Source: Streptomyces deccanensis
GTDB taxonomy: Bacteria > Actinomycetota > Actinomycetes > Streptomycetales > Streptomycetaceae
DNA length: 64,000 bases
NCBI RefSeq assembly: GCF_022385335.1
Contig: NZ_CP092431.1
Location: 9,548,001 to 9,612,000 of the forward strand
Direction of reading: 5' to 3'
The stretch's first letter is position 1. The number at the start of each line of letters is the position of its first letter. Both the position numbers and the translations under genes were made by a program. The notes under the pieces are model-generated. The model was not told the DNA's origin. It did no database searches and worked only from the letters and a program-made list of their open reading frames with translations. Below are positions 17,180 to 25,796 of this stretch, piece by piece.

Positions 17180-18839
17180 GCCTAGCAGCGACGGAGCTGT
17201 GCCCTGGCCGACGGAGTACGCCGAGCGCTACACCGCGAAGGGCTACTGGGAGGGCGTCGCCCTCGGCGACCGGCTGCACGCCGCCGCCGACGCGACCCCC
17301 GACGCGATCGCCGTCGTCGACGGCGACCGCAGGGTGACGTACCGGCAACTCGCCGAGCGGGCGGACGCCGCGGCGTCGCGCCTGGCCGCGCTGGGCCTCC
17401 GCCCGGACGACCGGATCGTGGTGCAGCTGCCCAACACGGTCGAGTTCGTGATCCTCACGTACGCGTGCCTGCGCCTCGGCGCCATCCCCGTCATGGCGCT
17501 GCCCGGCCACCGCAGACACGAGATCGGCCATCTCGTCGAGCACAGCGAGGCCGTGGCCATCGCCGTCCCGGACGTCCTCAAGGACCACGACCATCAGTCG
17601 ATGGCGTTCGAGGTGGCTGACGCATCGTCAACTCTCGCTCACATCCTGGTACTTGGCGACAAGGTGGGCGACAGCGCCGTGGATCTGCGGGAGCTGTGCG
17701 CCGAGCCCGCCGCACCGGGCGCCCGGGAAGCGGTCGACGCGTACCGGCCCGACAGCCGCTCCATCGCTGTCTTCCTGCTCTCCGGCGGCACCACCGGACT
17801 GCCCAAGCTCATCGCCCGCACCCACGACGACTACCTCTACAACGCCCGCCGCAGCGCCGAGGTCTGCGAACTCGGCCCCGACACGGTCTACTTCGCCGCC
17901 CTGCCTCTCGGGCACAACTTCCCCCTCGCCTGCCCCGGCCTGCTCGGCACGCTGCTGCACGGCGGCCGGGTCGTCCTCGGTTCGCCCAACCCGGACAAGG
18001 CGTTCCCGATCGTCGAGCGTGAGGGCGTCACCGTGAGCGCCCTGGTGCCGGCCATCGCCCAGCGCTGGCTGGACCACCACCGCGAACACCCCGGCCACGA
18101 CCTGAGTTCGCTGCGCCTCCTCCAGGTCGGGGGCTCCCGCCTCGCCGACCACGTCGCCCGCCGCGTCCGCCCCGAACTGGGGTGCACGCTCCAACAGGTG
18201 TTCGGCATGGCCGAGGGCCTCCTCAACTACACGCGCTTCGACGACTCCGAGGACGTCATCTGTACGACGCAGGGGCGCCCCATGTGCGACGACGACGAGC
18301 TCCTCGTCGTGGACGAGCTGGGCGACCCGGTCCCGGAGGGGAGCCCCGGTGTGCTGCTGACCCGGGGCCCGTACACCCCGCGCGGCTACTACCGGGCCGA
18401 GGAGCAGAACGCCCGCGCGTTCACCGAGGACGGCTGGTACCGCACCGGTGACATCGTGCGGCTGCGGCCCGACGGCAACCTCGTCGTCGAGGGCCGCGAC
18501 AAGGACATGATCATCCGGGGTGGGGAGAACATCTCCGCCGAGGAGATCGAGAACTTCGCGTACCAGACACCGGGTGTCGCCCGCGCCGCCGCCGTGGCCA
18601 TGCCCGACGACCGGCTCGGCGAGCGGGTCTGCCTCTACGTCGTCCCGGAACCCGGGCACACGGTCACCCTCGACGACGTCCACCACGTCATGGAGCGCGC
18701 GGGCACCGCCCGCTTCAAGTTCCCGGACCGGCTGGTGACCGTCCCCGAACTCGTCGCCACCAAGGTCGGAAAGATCGACAAGAAGGCCCTGCGCGCCGAC
18801 ATCGCGCGCCGCCTCGACGCCGAAGGAACCCCCCGATGA
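17172..18839 (+). CDS. sdgA: Salicylyl-AMP ligase (DhbE/EntE-like)
   Basis: 555 residues of the adenylate-forming superfamily. Motifs include A3 LSGGTTGLPKLIARTHDDY (about residue 203), A5 FGMAEGLLNYTR, A7 YRTGDIVRL, A8 DKDMIIRGGENISAEEIE and the C-terminal A10 lysine in KVGKIDKKALR. The LPLGHNFPLACPG and FGMAEGLLNYTR segments are those of aryl acid (2,3-dihydroxybenzoate/salicylate) activating enzymes, so salicylate is the logical substrate. The ATG at 17172 is preferred because GAGGAG lies at good distance; ATG 17166 is too close. It overlaps the synthetase stop by eight bases. With no carrier protein or siderophore genes nearby, a catabolic role is favoured. Confidence 0.86.
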   Translation: MPRPSSDGAVPWPTEYAERYTAKGYWEGVALGDRLHAAADATPDAIAVVDGDRRVTYRQLAERADAAASRLAALGLRPDDRIVVQLPNTVEFVILTYACLRLGAIPVMALPGHRRHEIGHLVEHSEAVAIAVPDVLKDHDHQSMAFEVADASSTLAHILVLGDKVGDSAVDLRELCAEPAAPGAREAVDAYRPDSRSIAVFLLSGGTTGLPKLIARTHDDYLYNARRSAEVCELGPDTVYFAALPLGHNFPLACPGLLGTLLHGGRVVLGSPNPDKAFPIVEREGVTVSALVPAIAQRWLDHHREHPGHDLSSLRLLQVGGSRLADHVARRVRPELGCTLQQVFGMAEGLLNYTRFDDSEDVICTTQGRPMCDDDELLVVDELGDPVPEGSPGVLLTRGPYTPRGYYRAEEQNARAFTEDGWYRTGDIVRLRPDGNLVVEGRDKDMIIRGGENISAEEIENFAYQTPGVARAAAVAMPDDRLGERVCLYVVPEPGHTVTLDDVHHVMERAGTARFKFPDRLVTVPELVATKVGKIDKKALRADIARRLDAEGTPR

Positions 18840-19957
18840 CCACTGACCCGGTGACCAGCGTCTCCGTCATCGCCCCCGACGAGACCGACCCCGACCTGCG
18901 CAAGCTGTACGACGGCTTCGCGGCCGCCGGGCTCATCCCGCTGTGGACCGAGATCGGCGACCTGATGCCGCTGACCCCGCGGCCCGAGGCCGTGCCGCAC
19001 GTCTGGCACTGGGACACCCTGCTGCCGCTCGCCCGCCGGTCCGGCGACCTGGTGCCCGTCGGGCGTGGCGGCGAACGCCGGGCGATCGCGCTCGCCAACC
19101 CGGGCCTGCCCGGACGGCCGTACGCGACGCCCAACCTGTGGGCGGCGATCCAGTACCTGGGCCCGCGCGAGGTCGCCCCCGCACACCGGCACTCGCAGGG
19201 CGCCTTCCGGTTCATCCTGGAGGGCGAGGGCGTGTGGACGGTCGTCAACGGCGACGCGGTCGAGATGCGCCCCGGCGACCTCCTCCTCACCCCGTCCATG
19301 CACTGGCACGGCCACCACCACGTCGGCGACGAGCCCATGGTCTGGCTCGACGGCCTCGACATCCCGCTCGTCCACCGACTCGACGCCGGGTTCTTCGAGT
19401 TCGGCGAGGACGGCGTGTCCGACCGGTCCACCCCCTTCCGCTCGCGCAACGAGCGGCTCTGGGGCCACCCCGGACTGCGGCCGATAGCCGCCCCCGAAAC
19501 CCCCAACTCCCCGCTGATGGCCTACCGTTGGGCCGACACCGACGACGCCCTCACCGCCCAGCTGGAGCTGGAGGACGAAGGACACCCCGGTGTCATCGAG
19601 CCCGGCCACGCGGGCATCCGCTTCACCAACCCCGCCACCGGCCGCGACGCCCTCGCCAGCCTGCGCACCGAGATGCACCGGCTGCGGCCCGGCACCACCA
19701 CCGCCACCCGCCGCACCGTCGGCTCCTCGGTCTGGCAGGTCTTCCGCGGCAGCGGCACGGTCACCCTCGACGACCGGGTGATCGAGGTGGCCGCCGGCGA
19801 CCTGATCGCCGTCCCCTCCTGGTGCGCCCTGACCATCGCCGCCGACACCCGGCTCGACCTGTTCACCTTCAACGACGCGCCCCTCTACGAGGCGCTGAAC
19901 CTCGCCCGCACGGAAACGACCGCCCGCACCGAGACGACCGGGAGCACGACCGCATGA
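18836..19957 (+). CDS. sdgD: Gentisate 1,2-dioxygenase
   Basis: 373 residues, a bicupin. The first cupin has the Fe(II) site HRHSQGAFRFILEGEG (about residues 118-133) with later HWHGHHHVGD and the gentisate dioxygenase phrase WLDGLDIPLV. The second cupin (residues 255-355: WQVFRGSGTVTLDD, DLIAVPSWC) appears degenerate in metal ligands, as usual in this family. It opens gentisate between C1 and C2 to maleylpyruvate. It starts in the stop codon of the ligase (ATGA) and ends in the start of the next gene, so it is tightly coupled. Family assignment is strong from the cupin motifs and context. Confidence 0.92.
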   Translation: MTTDPVTSVSVIAPDETDPDLRKLYDGFAAAGLIPLWTEIGDLMPLTPRPEAVPHVWHWDTLLPLARRSGDLVPVGRGGERRAIALANPGLPGRPYATPNLWAAIQYLGPREVAPAHRHSQGAFRFILEGEGVWTVVNGDAVEMRPGDLLLTPSMHWHGHHHVGDEPMVWLDGLDIPLVHRLDAGFFEFGEDGVSDRSTPFRSRNERLWGHPGLRPIAAPETPNSPLMAYRWADTDDALTAQLELEDEGHPGVIEPGHAGIRFTNPATGRDALASLRTEMHRLRPGTTTATRRTVGSSVWQVFRGSGTVTLDDRVIEVAAGDLIAVPSWCALTIAADTRLDLFTFNDAPLYEALNLARTETTARTETTGSTTA

Positions 19958-20787
19958 AGCTCGCCACCATCCGCACCGCCGACGGCACGGCGGCCGTCCG
20001 CCTCGACGGCGACCGGGCCGTGGAGGTCGGCGCACCCGACGTCGCCGGCCTGCTGCGCCGCCCCGACTGGCGTACGGACGCGGCCGCCGCCGACGGCCCC
20101 ACGCACGATGTGGCCGCCCTCGACCTCGCCCCGGTCGTCACGACCTCCGCGAAGATCTTCTGCGTGGGTCACAACTACCGCACCCACATAGCGGAGATGG
20201 GCCGCGAGATGCCCTCGCACCCCGCCCTCTTCGCCAAGTTCGCCAACTGCCTGCTCGGCGCCCGCGACGACATCGCCCACCCCGGCGAGACCGAGGAACT
20301 GGACTGGGAGGCCGAACTCGGCTTCGTCATCGGCTCCCGACTGCCCCGCCGGGCCACCAAGGAGGAGGCGGCCGCCGCGATCGCCGGCTACACCGTCGTC
20401 AACGACATCTCCATGCGGGACTGGCAGTGGCGCACCCCGCAGTGGCTCCAGGGCAAGGCGTGGGAAGCCAGCACCCCGGCCGGTCCCTGGCTGGTCACCG
20501 GCGACGAGATCGACGACGCGGCCGACCTGGAGATCCGCTTGGAGGTCGACGGCGAGGTCATGCAGCGCTCCCGCACCTCCGACCTGCTCTTCACCCCGGC
20601 GGACATCGCCGCGTACATCAGCACGTTCACGACCCTGGAGCCGGGCGACCTCATCCTCACCGGCACCCCGGGCGGCGTGGGCGCGGCCCGAGATCCGAAG
20701 GTGTTCCTGAAGCCGGGCCAGGTCGTCCGTACGGTCGTCGAGGGCATCGGGGAGTGCGTGAACACGGTCGTCGAGGACAAGGCGTGA
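19954..20787 (+). CDS. Fumarylacetoacetate hydrolase-family protein (fumarylpyruvate hydrolase)
   Basis: 277 residues. N-terminal small domain to about residue 65, then the FAH core with CVGHNYRTHIAEMG, metal-binding acidic residues in ETEELDWEAELGFVIG and VVNDISMRDWQ, and the closing LEPGDLILTGTPGGVG. In a gentisate operon the role is hydrolysis of fumarylpyruvate to fumarate and pyruvate. The ATG at 19954 overlaps the gentisate dioxygenase stop by four bases, and its stop overlaps the isomerase GTG. Related family members hydrolyse acylpyruvates or decarboxylate oxaloacetate; the operon decides the call. Confidence 0.9.
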   Translation: MKLATIRTADGTAAVRLDGDRAVEVGAPDVAGLLRRPDWRTDAAAADGPTHDVAALDLAPVVTTSAKIFCVGHNYRTHIAEMGREMPSHPALFAKFANCLLGARDDIAHPGETEELDWEAELGFVIGSRLPRRATKEEAAAAIAGYTVVNDISMRDWQWRTPQWLQGKAWEASTPAGPWLVTGDEIDDAADLEIRLEVDGEVMQRSRTSDLLFTPADIAAYISTFTTLEPGDLILTGTPGGVGAARDPKVFLKPGQVVRTVVEGIGECVNTVVEDKA

Positions 20788-21482
20788 AGGTCCTCGAATG
20801 GATCGCGGACGGTCAGGTCCGGCTCCAGCGGGCGATCGACGCACTGCCGCCGCACGCCGTCACCGAACCGTCCGCTCTCCCCGGCTGGACCCGCGGCCAC
20901 CTCCTCACCCACCTCGCCCGCAACGCCGACGCCCTGGTCAACCTGCTGACCTGGGCCCGTACGGGAATTCCCACCCCCATGTACGCCTCGCCGGACCAGC
21001 GCGCCACGGACATCGAGGCCGGCGCCGGCCGCCCGCTCACCGAACAGCGGGCGGACGTACGGGAATCCGCCGAGCGCTTCCGGAAAGCCGCCGAGGCCCT
21101 GTCGGACGACGACTGGTCGACCACCGTCACCAGCGGGACGGGCCGGCAGATCCCGGCCTCCGAGGTGCCGTGGCTGCGGGCCCGCGAGGTCTGGATCCAC
21201 CTGGTCGATCTGCGGGTCGGCGTCGGCATGGACGTCCTGCCGCCCGACCTCGCCTGGGCCCTCGTCGGCGATGTGGCCGGGTGGATGACGGCCCGCGTCG
21301 AGCCCGGAACCGGCGTCGAGTTGAGCGCGGACGGACACGGCACCGTCGCGCTGGGCGCCGGCCCTGTCGGTGCCACGGTCGTCGGACCGCCGTACGCCCT
21401 GGCCGCCTGGCTCACCGGCCGCGGCACCGCCGCGGACCTGCGGGTCACGGGCGAACTCCCCCACCTACCCAACTGGTTGTGA
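20784..21482 (+). CDS. Maleylpyruvate isomerase, mycothiol-dependent type
   Basis: 232 residues. A DinB-like four-helix domain carries the zinc ligands H43 (in GHLLTHLARNAD), E135 and H139 (in REVWIHLVDL). The spacing of 92 and 4 residues equals that of the Corynebacterium glutamicum enzyme (H52, E144, H148). The C-terminal SCP2-like part follows from about residue 165. It isomerises maleylpyruvate to fumarylpyruvate with mycothiol as cofactor, so the host should make mycothiol, as actinobacteria do. The GTG start overlaps the hydrolase stop (GTGA). Confidence 0.92.
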   Translation: MKVLEWIADGQVRLQRAIDALPPHAVTEPSALPGWTRGHLLTHLARNADALVNLLTWARTGIPTPMYASPDQRATDIEAGAGRPLTEQRADVRESAERFRKAAEALSDDDWSTTVTSGTGRQIPASEVPWLRAREVWIHLVDLRVGVGMDVLPPDLAWALVGDVAGWMTARVEPGTGVELSADGHGTVALGAGPVGATVVGPPYALAAWLTGRGTAADLRVTGELPHLPNWL

Positions 21483-21505
21483 CCACTCGATCAAAGGAGA
21501 TCGAT

Positions 21506-22234
21506 ATGAGCGAGACCTTCGTCCTGGTGACCGGCGCCTGCCACGGCGGCTGGGCCTGGCGCCCCGTCGCGAACGAACTGCGGGCCGCCGGGCACCAGGT
21601 GCACACCCCCACACTGGCCGGACTCGGTGAGAACGACGACCCGACCGATGTGACCCTGACCGACTGCGTGAACAGCCTCGTGGAGTACGTCGAGCAGGCC
21701 GGTCTGGAGGACGTCACGCTGGTCGGCCACAGCTGGGGCGGGTTCGTGCTGGTGGGCGCGGCGCCCCGGCTCGCCTCCCGTCTGCGGCGGCTGGTCTTCT
21801 GGAGCGCGTTCGTGCCGAACGACGGCGAGTCGCTGATCGACGCGTGCCCGCCGCACTACGGCGAGATGTTCCGCGCCGTGGCCGCCGCCTCCGGCAACAA
21901 CGGGGTGACGTTCCCGTTCGAGGTGTTCCAGCAGGCGTTCATGCAGGACGCCGACGACGAGACCCAGCGGATCGTCCACTCCCTGCTCGTGCCGCAGCCG
22001 CTCGGCACGTTCACGGAGAAGCCCGACACCAGCGCCTTCCAGGCCCTCGACATTCCCACCGCCTACGTCCTGTCCGCCGAGGACCTCTCCCTCCCCGGCG
22101 AGTGGCACTGGGCCGAGCGCTTCCCCCAGCGACTGAAGAACCCCCTGATGATCGAGACCCCCGGCAGCCACGAGGCCCTCTTCACCCGCCCCGTCGAACT
22201 GGCCGACGCGTTCGTCCGGGCCTGCGCGATCTAG
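21506..22234 (+). CDS. Alpha/beta hydrolase resembling plant methyl salicylate esterase
   Basis: 242 residues, no signal peptide. It opens FVLVTGACHGGWAWRPVANEL, the opening seen in plant SABP2/methylesterases (FVLVHGACHG). The triad can be read as S76 (GHSWGG), D193 (SAEDLSLPGE) and H222 (GSHEALF), with spacing close to SABP2 (S81, D210, H238). An AAAGGAG site precedes the ATG, 23 bases after the isomerase stop, so it is the last gene of the salicylate operon. The likely reaction is hydrolysis of a salicylate ester such as methyl salicylate to salicylate. A thioesterase on gentisyl-CoA is an alternative, since the operon has no other candidate. Function is inferred. Confidence 0.75.
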   Translation: MSETFVLVTGACHGGWAWRPVANELRAAGHQVHTPTLAGLGENDDPTDVTLTDCVNSLVEYVEQAGLEDVTLVGHSWGGFVLVGAAPRLASRLRRLVFWSAFVPNDGESLIDACPPHYGEMFRAVAAASGNNGVTFPFEVFQQAFMQDADDETQRIVHSLLVPQPLGTFTEKPDTSAFQALDIPTAYVLSAEDLSLPGEWHWAERFPQRLKNPLMIETPGSHEALFTRPVELADAFVRACAI

Positions 22235-22261
22235 GTCTTCCCGGGAGTCCCGCCCCGGCGG

Positions 22262-23182
22262 CTAGAAGGCCCCGTAGTTCACCTGCCAGGTCGGCAGCCC
22301 CATCCGCCGCCACACGGCGACGACCCGGTCCCGGTCGTCGAGGGAGACCCGTACGGCGAAGCGGTGCCGCACATGCCGGTCGAACAGCTCCGCCTTCACC
22401 ACGTCGTCGCGACGCTGGTCGCCGGCCGCCCGCATCCACAGCTCGTCGTACGGCACGTCGTGCGCACGCAGCCACGCCTCCGTTCGGCTCCGGTGCTCCT
22501 CACCGCGCCCCGAGAGCAGGACGATCACATCGCCGTCGGCGCTGCGGAAGGAGCGCAGCGCGCCACGCACCGACACGTTGAGCAGATCCTCCTCGCAGCG
22601 GGTGAAGTCGTACGCGCCCCGGTCGCCGCGTAGGGCGAGCGTGCCGTCGATGTCGCACATGACCGCCGACGGCAGCGCCGGGTCGGCGGTGTACGGCTCG
22701 ACGGCGGGCTCGTCGTTCAGCCACTCCGCCGTGAGCCGCCAGCCACCCCTGCGGGACTTGGCGTGCTTGTCGGCGAGGATCCGGATGATCTCCTCGCCGA
22801 CCGGCCGCTCCCGCGCCGCGTCCCGCCGCAGGCACTCCTCCACCGGTACGTCGGTGAAGTCGTGCACGACGAACGTGGCCAGCCCCGCCACGGCCGCCTT
22901 CAGCCGCTTCGGGATGTGCGGGGTCATGTGCGTGTTGTCCACGACGACGTCGAACCCGCCGTCGACGGCCGCCCGTACCGCCGCGTCCTGGATCGCCAGC
23001 ACGGTCTGCTCGTGCGCGTACGACCGGCGCTCCGCACCCTCGGGCAGCGGGATGTCGAGCATCTGCCGCAGATCGTCGAGGTTGACGCGGCGCATCCGGC
23101 CCCCGGACTCCGCCTGCAGCCCGCGCGCGGCCGTCGTCTTCCCCGAGGCGGGCAGCCCCGTCATGACGTGTACCACGGGCAC
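22262..23182 (-). CDS. Polynucleotide kinase-phosphatase (T4 Pnkp-like)
   Basis: 306 residues in two domains. The N-terminal kinase has the P-loop TGLPASGKTTAAR (residues 8-20) and the nucleic-acid-facing VVVDNTHMTPHIPKRLKA. The C-terminal HAD phosphatase has CDIDGTLALRGDRG (about residue 172), VIVLLSGRGEEHR and a DDVVKAELFD segment. This is the T4 Pnkp layout, which removes 3' or 2',3'-cyclic phosphate and adds 5' phosphate to broken RNA. The GTG start lies two bases after the ligase stop with GAGGAG inside the end of that gene, so the pair is translationally linked. Its 3' end faces the salicylate operon across 27 bp. Confidence 0.85.
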   Translation of the reverse strand: MPVVHVMTGLPASGKTTAARGLQAESGGRMRRVNLDDLRQMLDIPLPEGAERRSYAHEQTVLAIQDAAVRAAVDGGFDVVVDNTHMTPHIPKRLKAAVAGLATFVVHDFTDVPVEECLRRDAARERPVGEEIIRILADKHAKSRRGGWRLTAEWLNDEPAVEPYTADPALPSAVMCDIDGTLALRGDRGAYDFTRCEEDLLNVSVRGALRSFRSADGDVIVLLSGRGEEHRSRTEAWLRAHDVPYDELWMRAAGDQRRDDVVKAELFDRHVRHRFAVRVSLDDRDRVVAVWRRMGLPTWQVNYGAF

Positions 23183-23184
23183 GA

Positions 23185-24393
23185 TCAGTTCTCCTCGTCG
23201 TTCTTGAAGGGGTCGGACGCCTCCGGCCGGGTGGAACGGTACGTCACGAGCACGGTCGAACGCCCGTCCAGGCGCTGGAACATGGCGGGGCGCACGGCCG
23301 CGTCGGGCAGTTCGCGCACCGCGCGGGCGAACGCGCCCCGGTCGTCCGCGAGATGCGCGAGCGAACGGAACGCCTCGTCGATCGCCCGCTCGCGGTCCTC
23401 GACCTGTTTGTCGATGCCCGCGACGACCCCGCGCACCCAGGCGTCGAACTCGTCGGGCACCTGCTCCAGGAGCGCGTCCAGGGGCCGGCCGCCGGACGCA
23501 ACGACGTCCTCGGCCGAGCAGTTCAGCGCCTGCGCCACCTGCTTGGCGGGCAGTCCCGCGAACCGCTGGATGCCGTGACCGCGCCAGATGTCCCGCTCGG
23601 TCACACCGGTGAGCACCTTGTGGAGCCGCACGTACTCGGCGAACTTGGCCTTGGCCCGCACCCCCGAGGCGAAGCGCAGCACGAAGCCCTCCGCGTCGGT
23701 GCCGGTGGCCGCGTGGCCGCCGGGCAGCCGGTTGCCCTCCGTCATCGCCAGCAGCTCGGCGAGCGGCACGGCCGGCCGCACGGTGACGACGGAGCCGATG
23801 CCCCGCCATCCCGCGGCGGCCTCCGCCAGGGCGACCTCCGTGCCGTCCTTGGCGAACGCGGCCAGCAGCACCACGTCGCGGCGGTCGCCGTAGTCGACGA
23901 CGATCCGGTTCTCCGGGTACAGGATCTCGGCCAGGTAGGTCACCCCGGGCACGAGACCGGACGTGTCCTTCGCGTCGAGCAGCCGCTGCGCCCAGGTGGC
24001 CTGGACGCTCACGAACGACCCCTTGGACGCGACCCGCCACCGGCCCGCGTAGTGGAACACCACCGCCAGGCTGCCGTCGACCTTGTCGTACACCTCGAAC
24101 GGCTCGTCGGGGAGGCTCGGGGCGTAGGGCTGACCGGACTCGTGCTCACCGACGTTGAAGAACTTCGGCAGCGGCAGCGCGACGATCTCCCCGGTGGCGT
24201 CGTCGGCCACGAGGCCCCGGCAGCGCGTGGTCACACGGTTCCACACCCGCTCGTACTGACACGTCCTCGTGTACGTGTAGATGGACAGCGGCAGTGTCGG
24301 GTGCGACTTGCGCGCGACGTGCCCCGCTTCGAGCGCCGCCGCGAGCTCCTCCGGCGGCAGCAGCTCATGAAGAGTCAGGTGTGCCTGGCTCAT
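23185..24393 (-). CDS. T4 RNA ligase 1-like (Rnl1) RNA ligase
   Basis: 402 residues. Nucleotidyltransferase motif I is VYDKVDGSLAVVF with the adenylated lysine at K104 (T4 Rnl1 uses K99). The Rnl1 hallmark TRCRGLVAD lies at residues 55-64, then KGSFVS (motif Ia), YLAEILYPENRIVV (motif IIIa), GFVLRF (motif IV) and KAKFAEYVRLHK (motif V). The C-terminal helical region (after about residue 285) resembles the tRNA-recognition domain of Rnl1. It seals 3'-OH and 5'-phosphate RNA ends using ATP. GGGAGGAACAC precedes the ATG at 24393. Paired with the kinase-phosphatase it forms a complete T4-style RNA repair set. Confidence 0.87.
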   Translation of the reverse strand: MSQAHLTLHELLPPEELAAALEAGHVARKSHPTLPLSIYTYTRTCQYERVWNRVTTRCRGLVADDATGEIVALPLPKFFNVGEHESGQPYAPSLPDEPFEVYDKVDGSLAVVFHYAGRWRVASKGSFVSVQATWAQRLLDAKDTSGLVPGVTYLAEILYPENRIVVDYGDRRDVVLLAAFAKDGTEVALAEAAAGWRGIGSVVTVRPAVPLAELLAMTEGNRLPGGHAATGTDAEGFVLRFASGVRAKAKFAEYVRLHKVLTGVTERDIWRGHGIQRFAGLPAKQVAQALNCSAEDVVASGGRPLDALLEQVPDEFDAWVRGVVAGIDKQVEDRERAIDEAFRSLAHLADDRGAFARAVRELPDAAVRPAMFQRLDGRSTVLVTYRSTRPEASDPFKNDEEN

Positions 24394-24472
24394 GTGTTCC
24401 TCCCCTTGATGGCCCCTGATTGTCACGTGAGGAGGGGCCCCGGGCCTACTCAATTAACGGCAGCACCGCAGC

Positions 24473-25573
24473 TCACCGGCTGGGCGGCACCGCCCGCGAC
24501 ACCCGCGCCAGGAGCGTCTCGACCTCCGCGCCCCAGCGGGAGCTGATCACCAGATCGCGCGCCGGGTCGACCCACAGCAGGTGGTTGCCTCCGTTGCCCC
24601 GGGCGCAGCGCCCCGTGGCGGGGGCCGAGGGCCAGACCGTGCGGTCGTCGTTCAGCCACCACGACAGGCCGTAGTTCGGTTTGACCCGGCAGGGTGTCCA
24701 CAACTCCTCGATCCACCGCCGTGAGAGGACCCGCCGCTCACCCCACACCCCGCCCCGCAGACAGAGGTGACCGACGCGGGCCAGGTCGAGGGCGCTGATC
24801 CACAGGCCGCCGCCCCAGTGCGCGCCACCGGACACCACGGGCACCCGTACGCCGTCGATGTCGGCCTCGGAGGTGTCGTAACCGTGCCACGACCAACCCT
24901 CGGACGCGCCGATCGGTGTCATGATCCGGGCGCGCAGGAGGTCCGGCAGGGAGCGGCCCGTCAGGACCGTGAGCGCGAGCGCCGTGAGGTTCACCCGGAC
25001 GTCGTTGTAGGCCCAGCCCTCGCCGGGGGGCCCGCCCGCCGACTCCGTGCCCTCACGTGTGCTCTGGGCGTCGACGCGCGTGGGCTTGCCCCACAGCTCG
25101 CCCTCCCACTGGCTGGTCTGGTCGAGCAGATGCCGCCAGGTGATCGCGCGACCGTGGGAGCCGGCGAACTGGGGCAGGGCGACCGAGTCGGCGACCGGCT
25201 CGTCCAGTCGCAACAGGCCGTCGTCGAAGGAGACTCCCGCCACCAGCGACAGCACACTCTTCGTCGCGCTGTACGCCATCTCCGTCCGCGTCGGGTCTCC
25301 CCACGAGGCGATGACCTCGCCCCGCCGCACCACGACACCACTGGCCCCACCGCCGTCGAGGAGCGGCCCCACCACCTCGCGATGGGACACGTCCGCCACC
25401 TGGGCCGCGAGATAGGACGCCATGTCGTCCACCCCGGCCACCGCGCGCCCGGCCTGCTCACGCACGGCCCGCGCCAGCTCCTCCCGGTCCACCCCCTGCC
25501 AGGGATCCCCGATCCGGCGGCCCCCACCCTCCAGCGCGCCCCCGACCGACTCGGAATTCTCCGACGCTCGCAC
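24473..25573 (-). CDS. Beta-lactamase-family serine hydrolase
   Basis: 366 residues of the class C/penicillin-binding-protein fold. The SxxK motif is S102-A-T-K105 in [15 protein letters not shown]; the Tyr motif is [13 protein letters not shown], and [17 protein letters not shown] lies in the expected third region. No signal peptide is evident, so it is likely a cytoplasmic esterase or amidase rather than a secreted beta-lactamase. The GTG at 25573 has GGAGGAG five bases upstream; the open frame above it lacks homologous sequence. It lies upstream of the RNA ligase on the same strand but 79 bases apart, and probably is not functionally linked. Confidence 0.82.
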   Translation of the reverse strand: MRASENSESVGGALEGGGRRIGDPWQGVDREELARAVREQAGRAVAGVDDMASYLAAQVADVSHREVVGPLLDGGGASGVVVRRGEVIASWGDPTRTEMAYSATKSVLSLVAGVSFDDGLLRLDEPVADSVALPQFAGSHGRAITWRHLLDQTSQWEGELWGKPTRVDAQSTREGTESAGGPPGEGWAYNDVRVNLTALALTVLTGRSLPDLLRARIMTPIGASEGWSWHGYDTSEADIDGVRVPVVSGGAHWGGGLWISALDLARVGHLCLRGGVWGERRVLSRRWIEELWTPCRVKPNYGLSWWLNDDRTVWPSAPATGRCARGNGGNHLLWVDPARDLVISSRWGAEVETLLARVSRAVPPSR

Positions 25574-25796
25574 GTCTCCTCCTCCTGCTCCTGCTCCTGT
25601 GAAGTCCGCCGATGACGCCGAACCATGTGACGGTGTGGGACGAGACGGTCTGCGCGCGTCCCCGGCCACCACCCTCACCCAGCAACCGGCCGTCGGCAAC
25701 GCCGCGTTGCGCGCGCTGTGGACCTCCCCGGGGACCGGCTGTGGTGTCCGTCACTCCCAGGTCGCTTCGGGGCCGGCGTACGGGAGCATGATCAGG

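Noticed and set aside
17172..18839. Siderophore biosynthesis AMP ligase
   Set aside because: No carrier protein, condensation domain or salicylate synthase gene nearby; it is embedded in a catabolic operon with gentisate pathway genes.
24473..25573. Secreted beta-lactamase conferring resistance
   Set aside because: No signal peptide and motifs closer to class C-like esterases; antibiotic hydrolysis is not supported.
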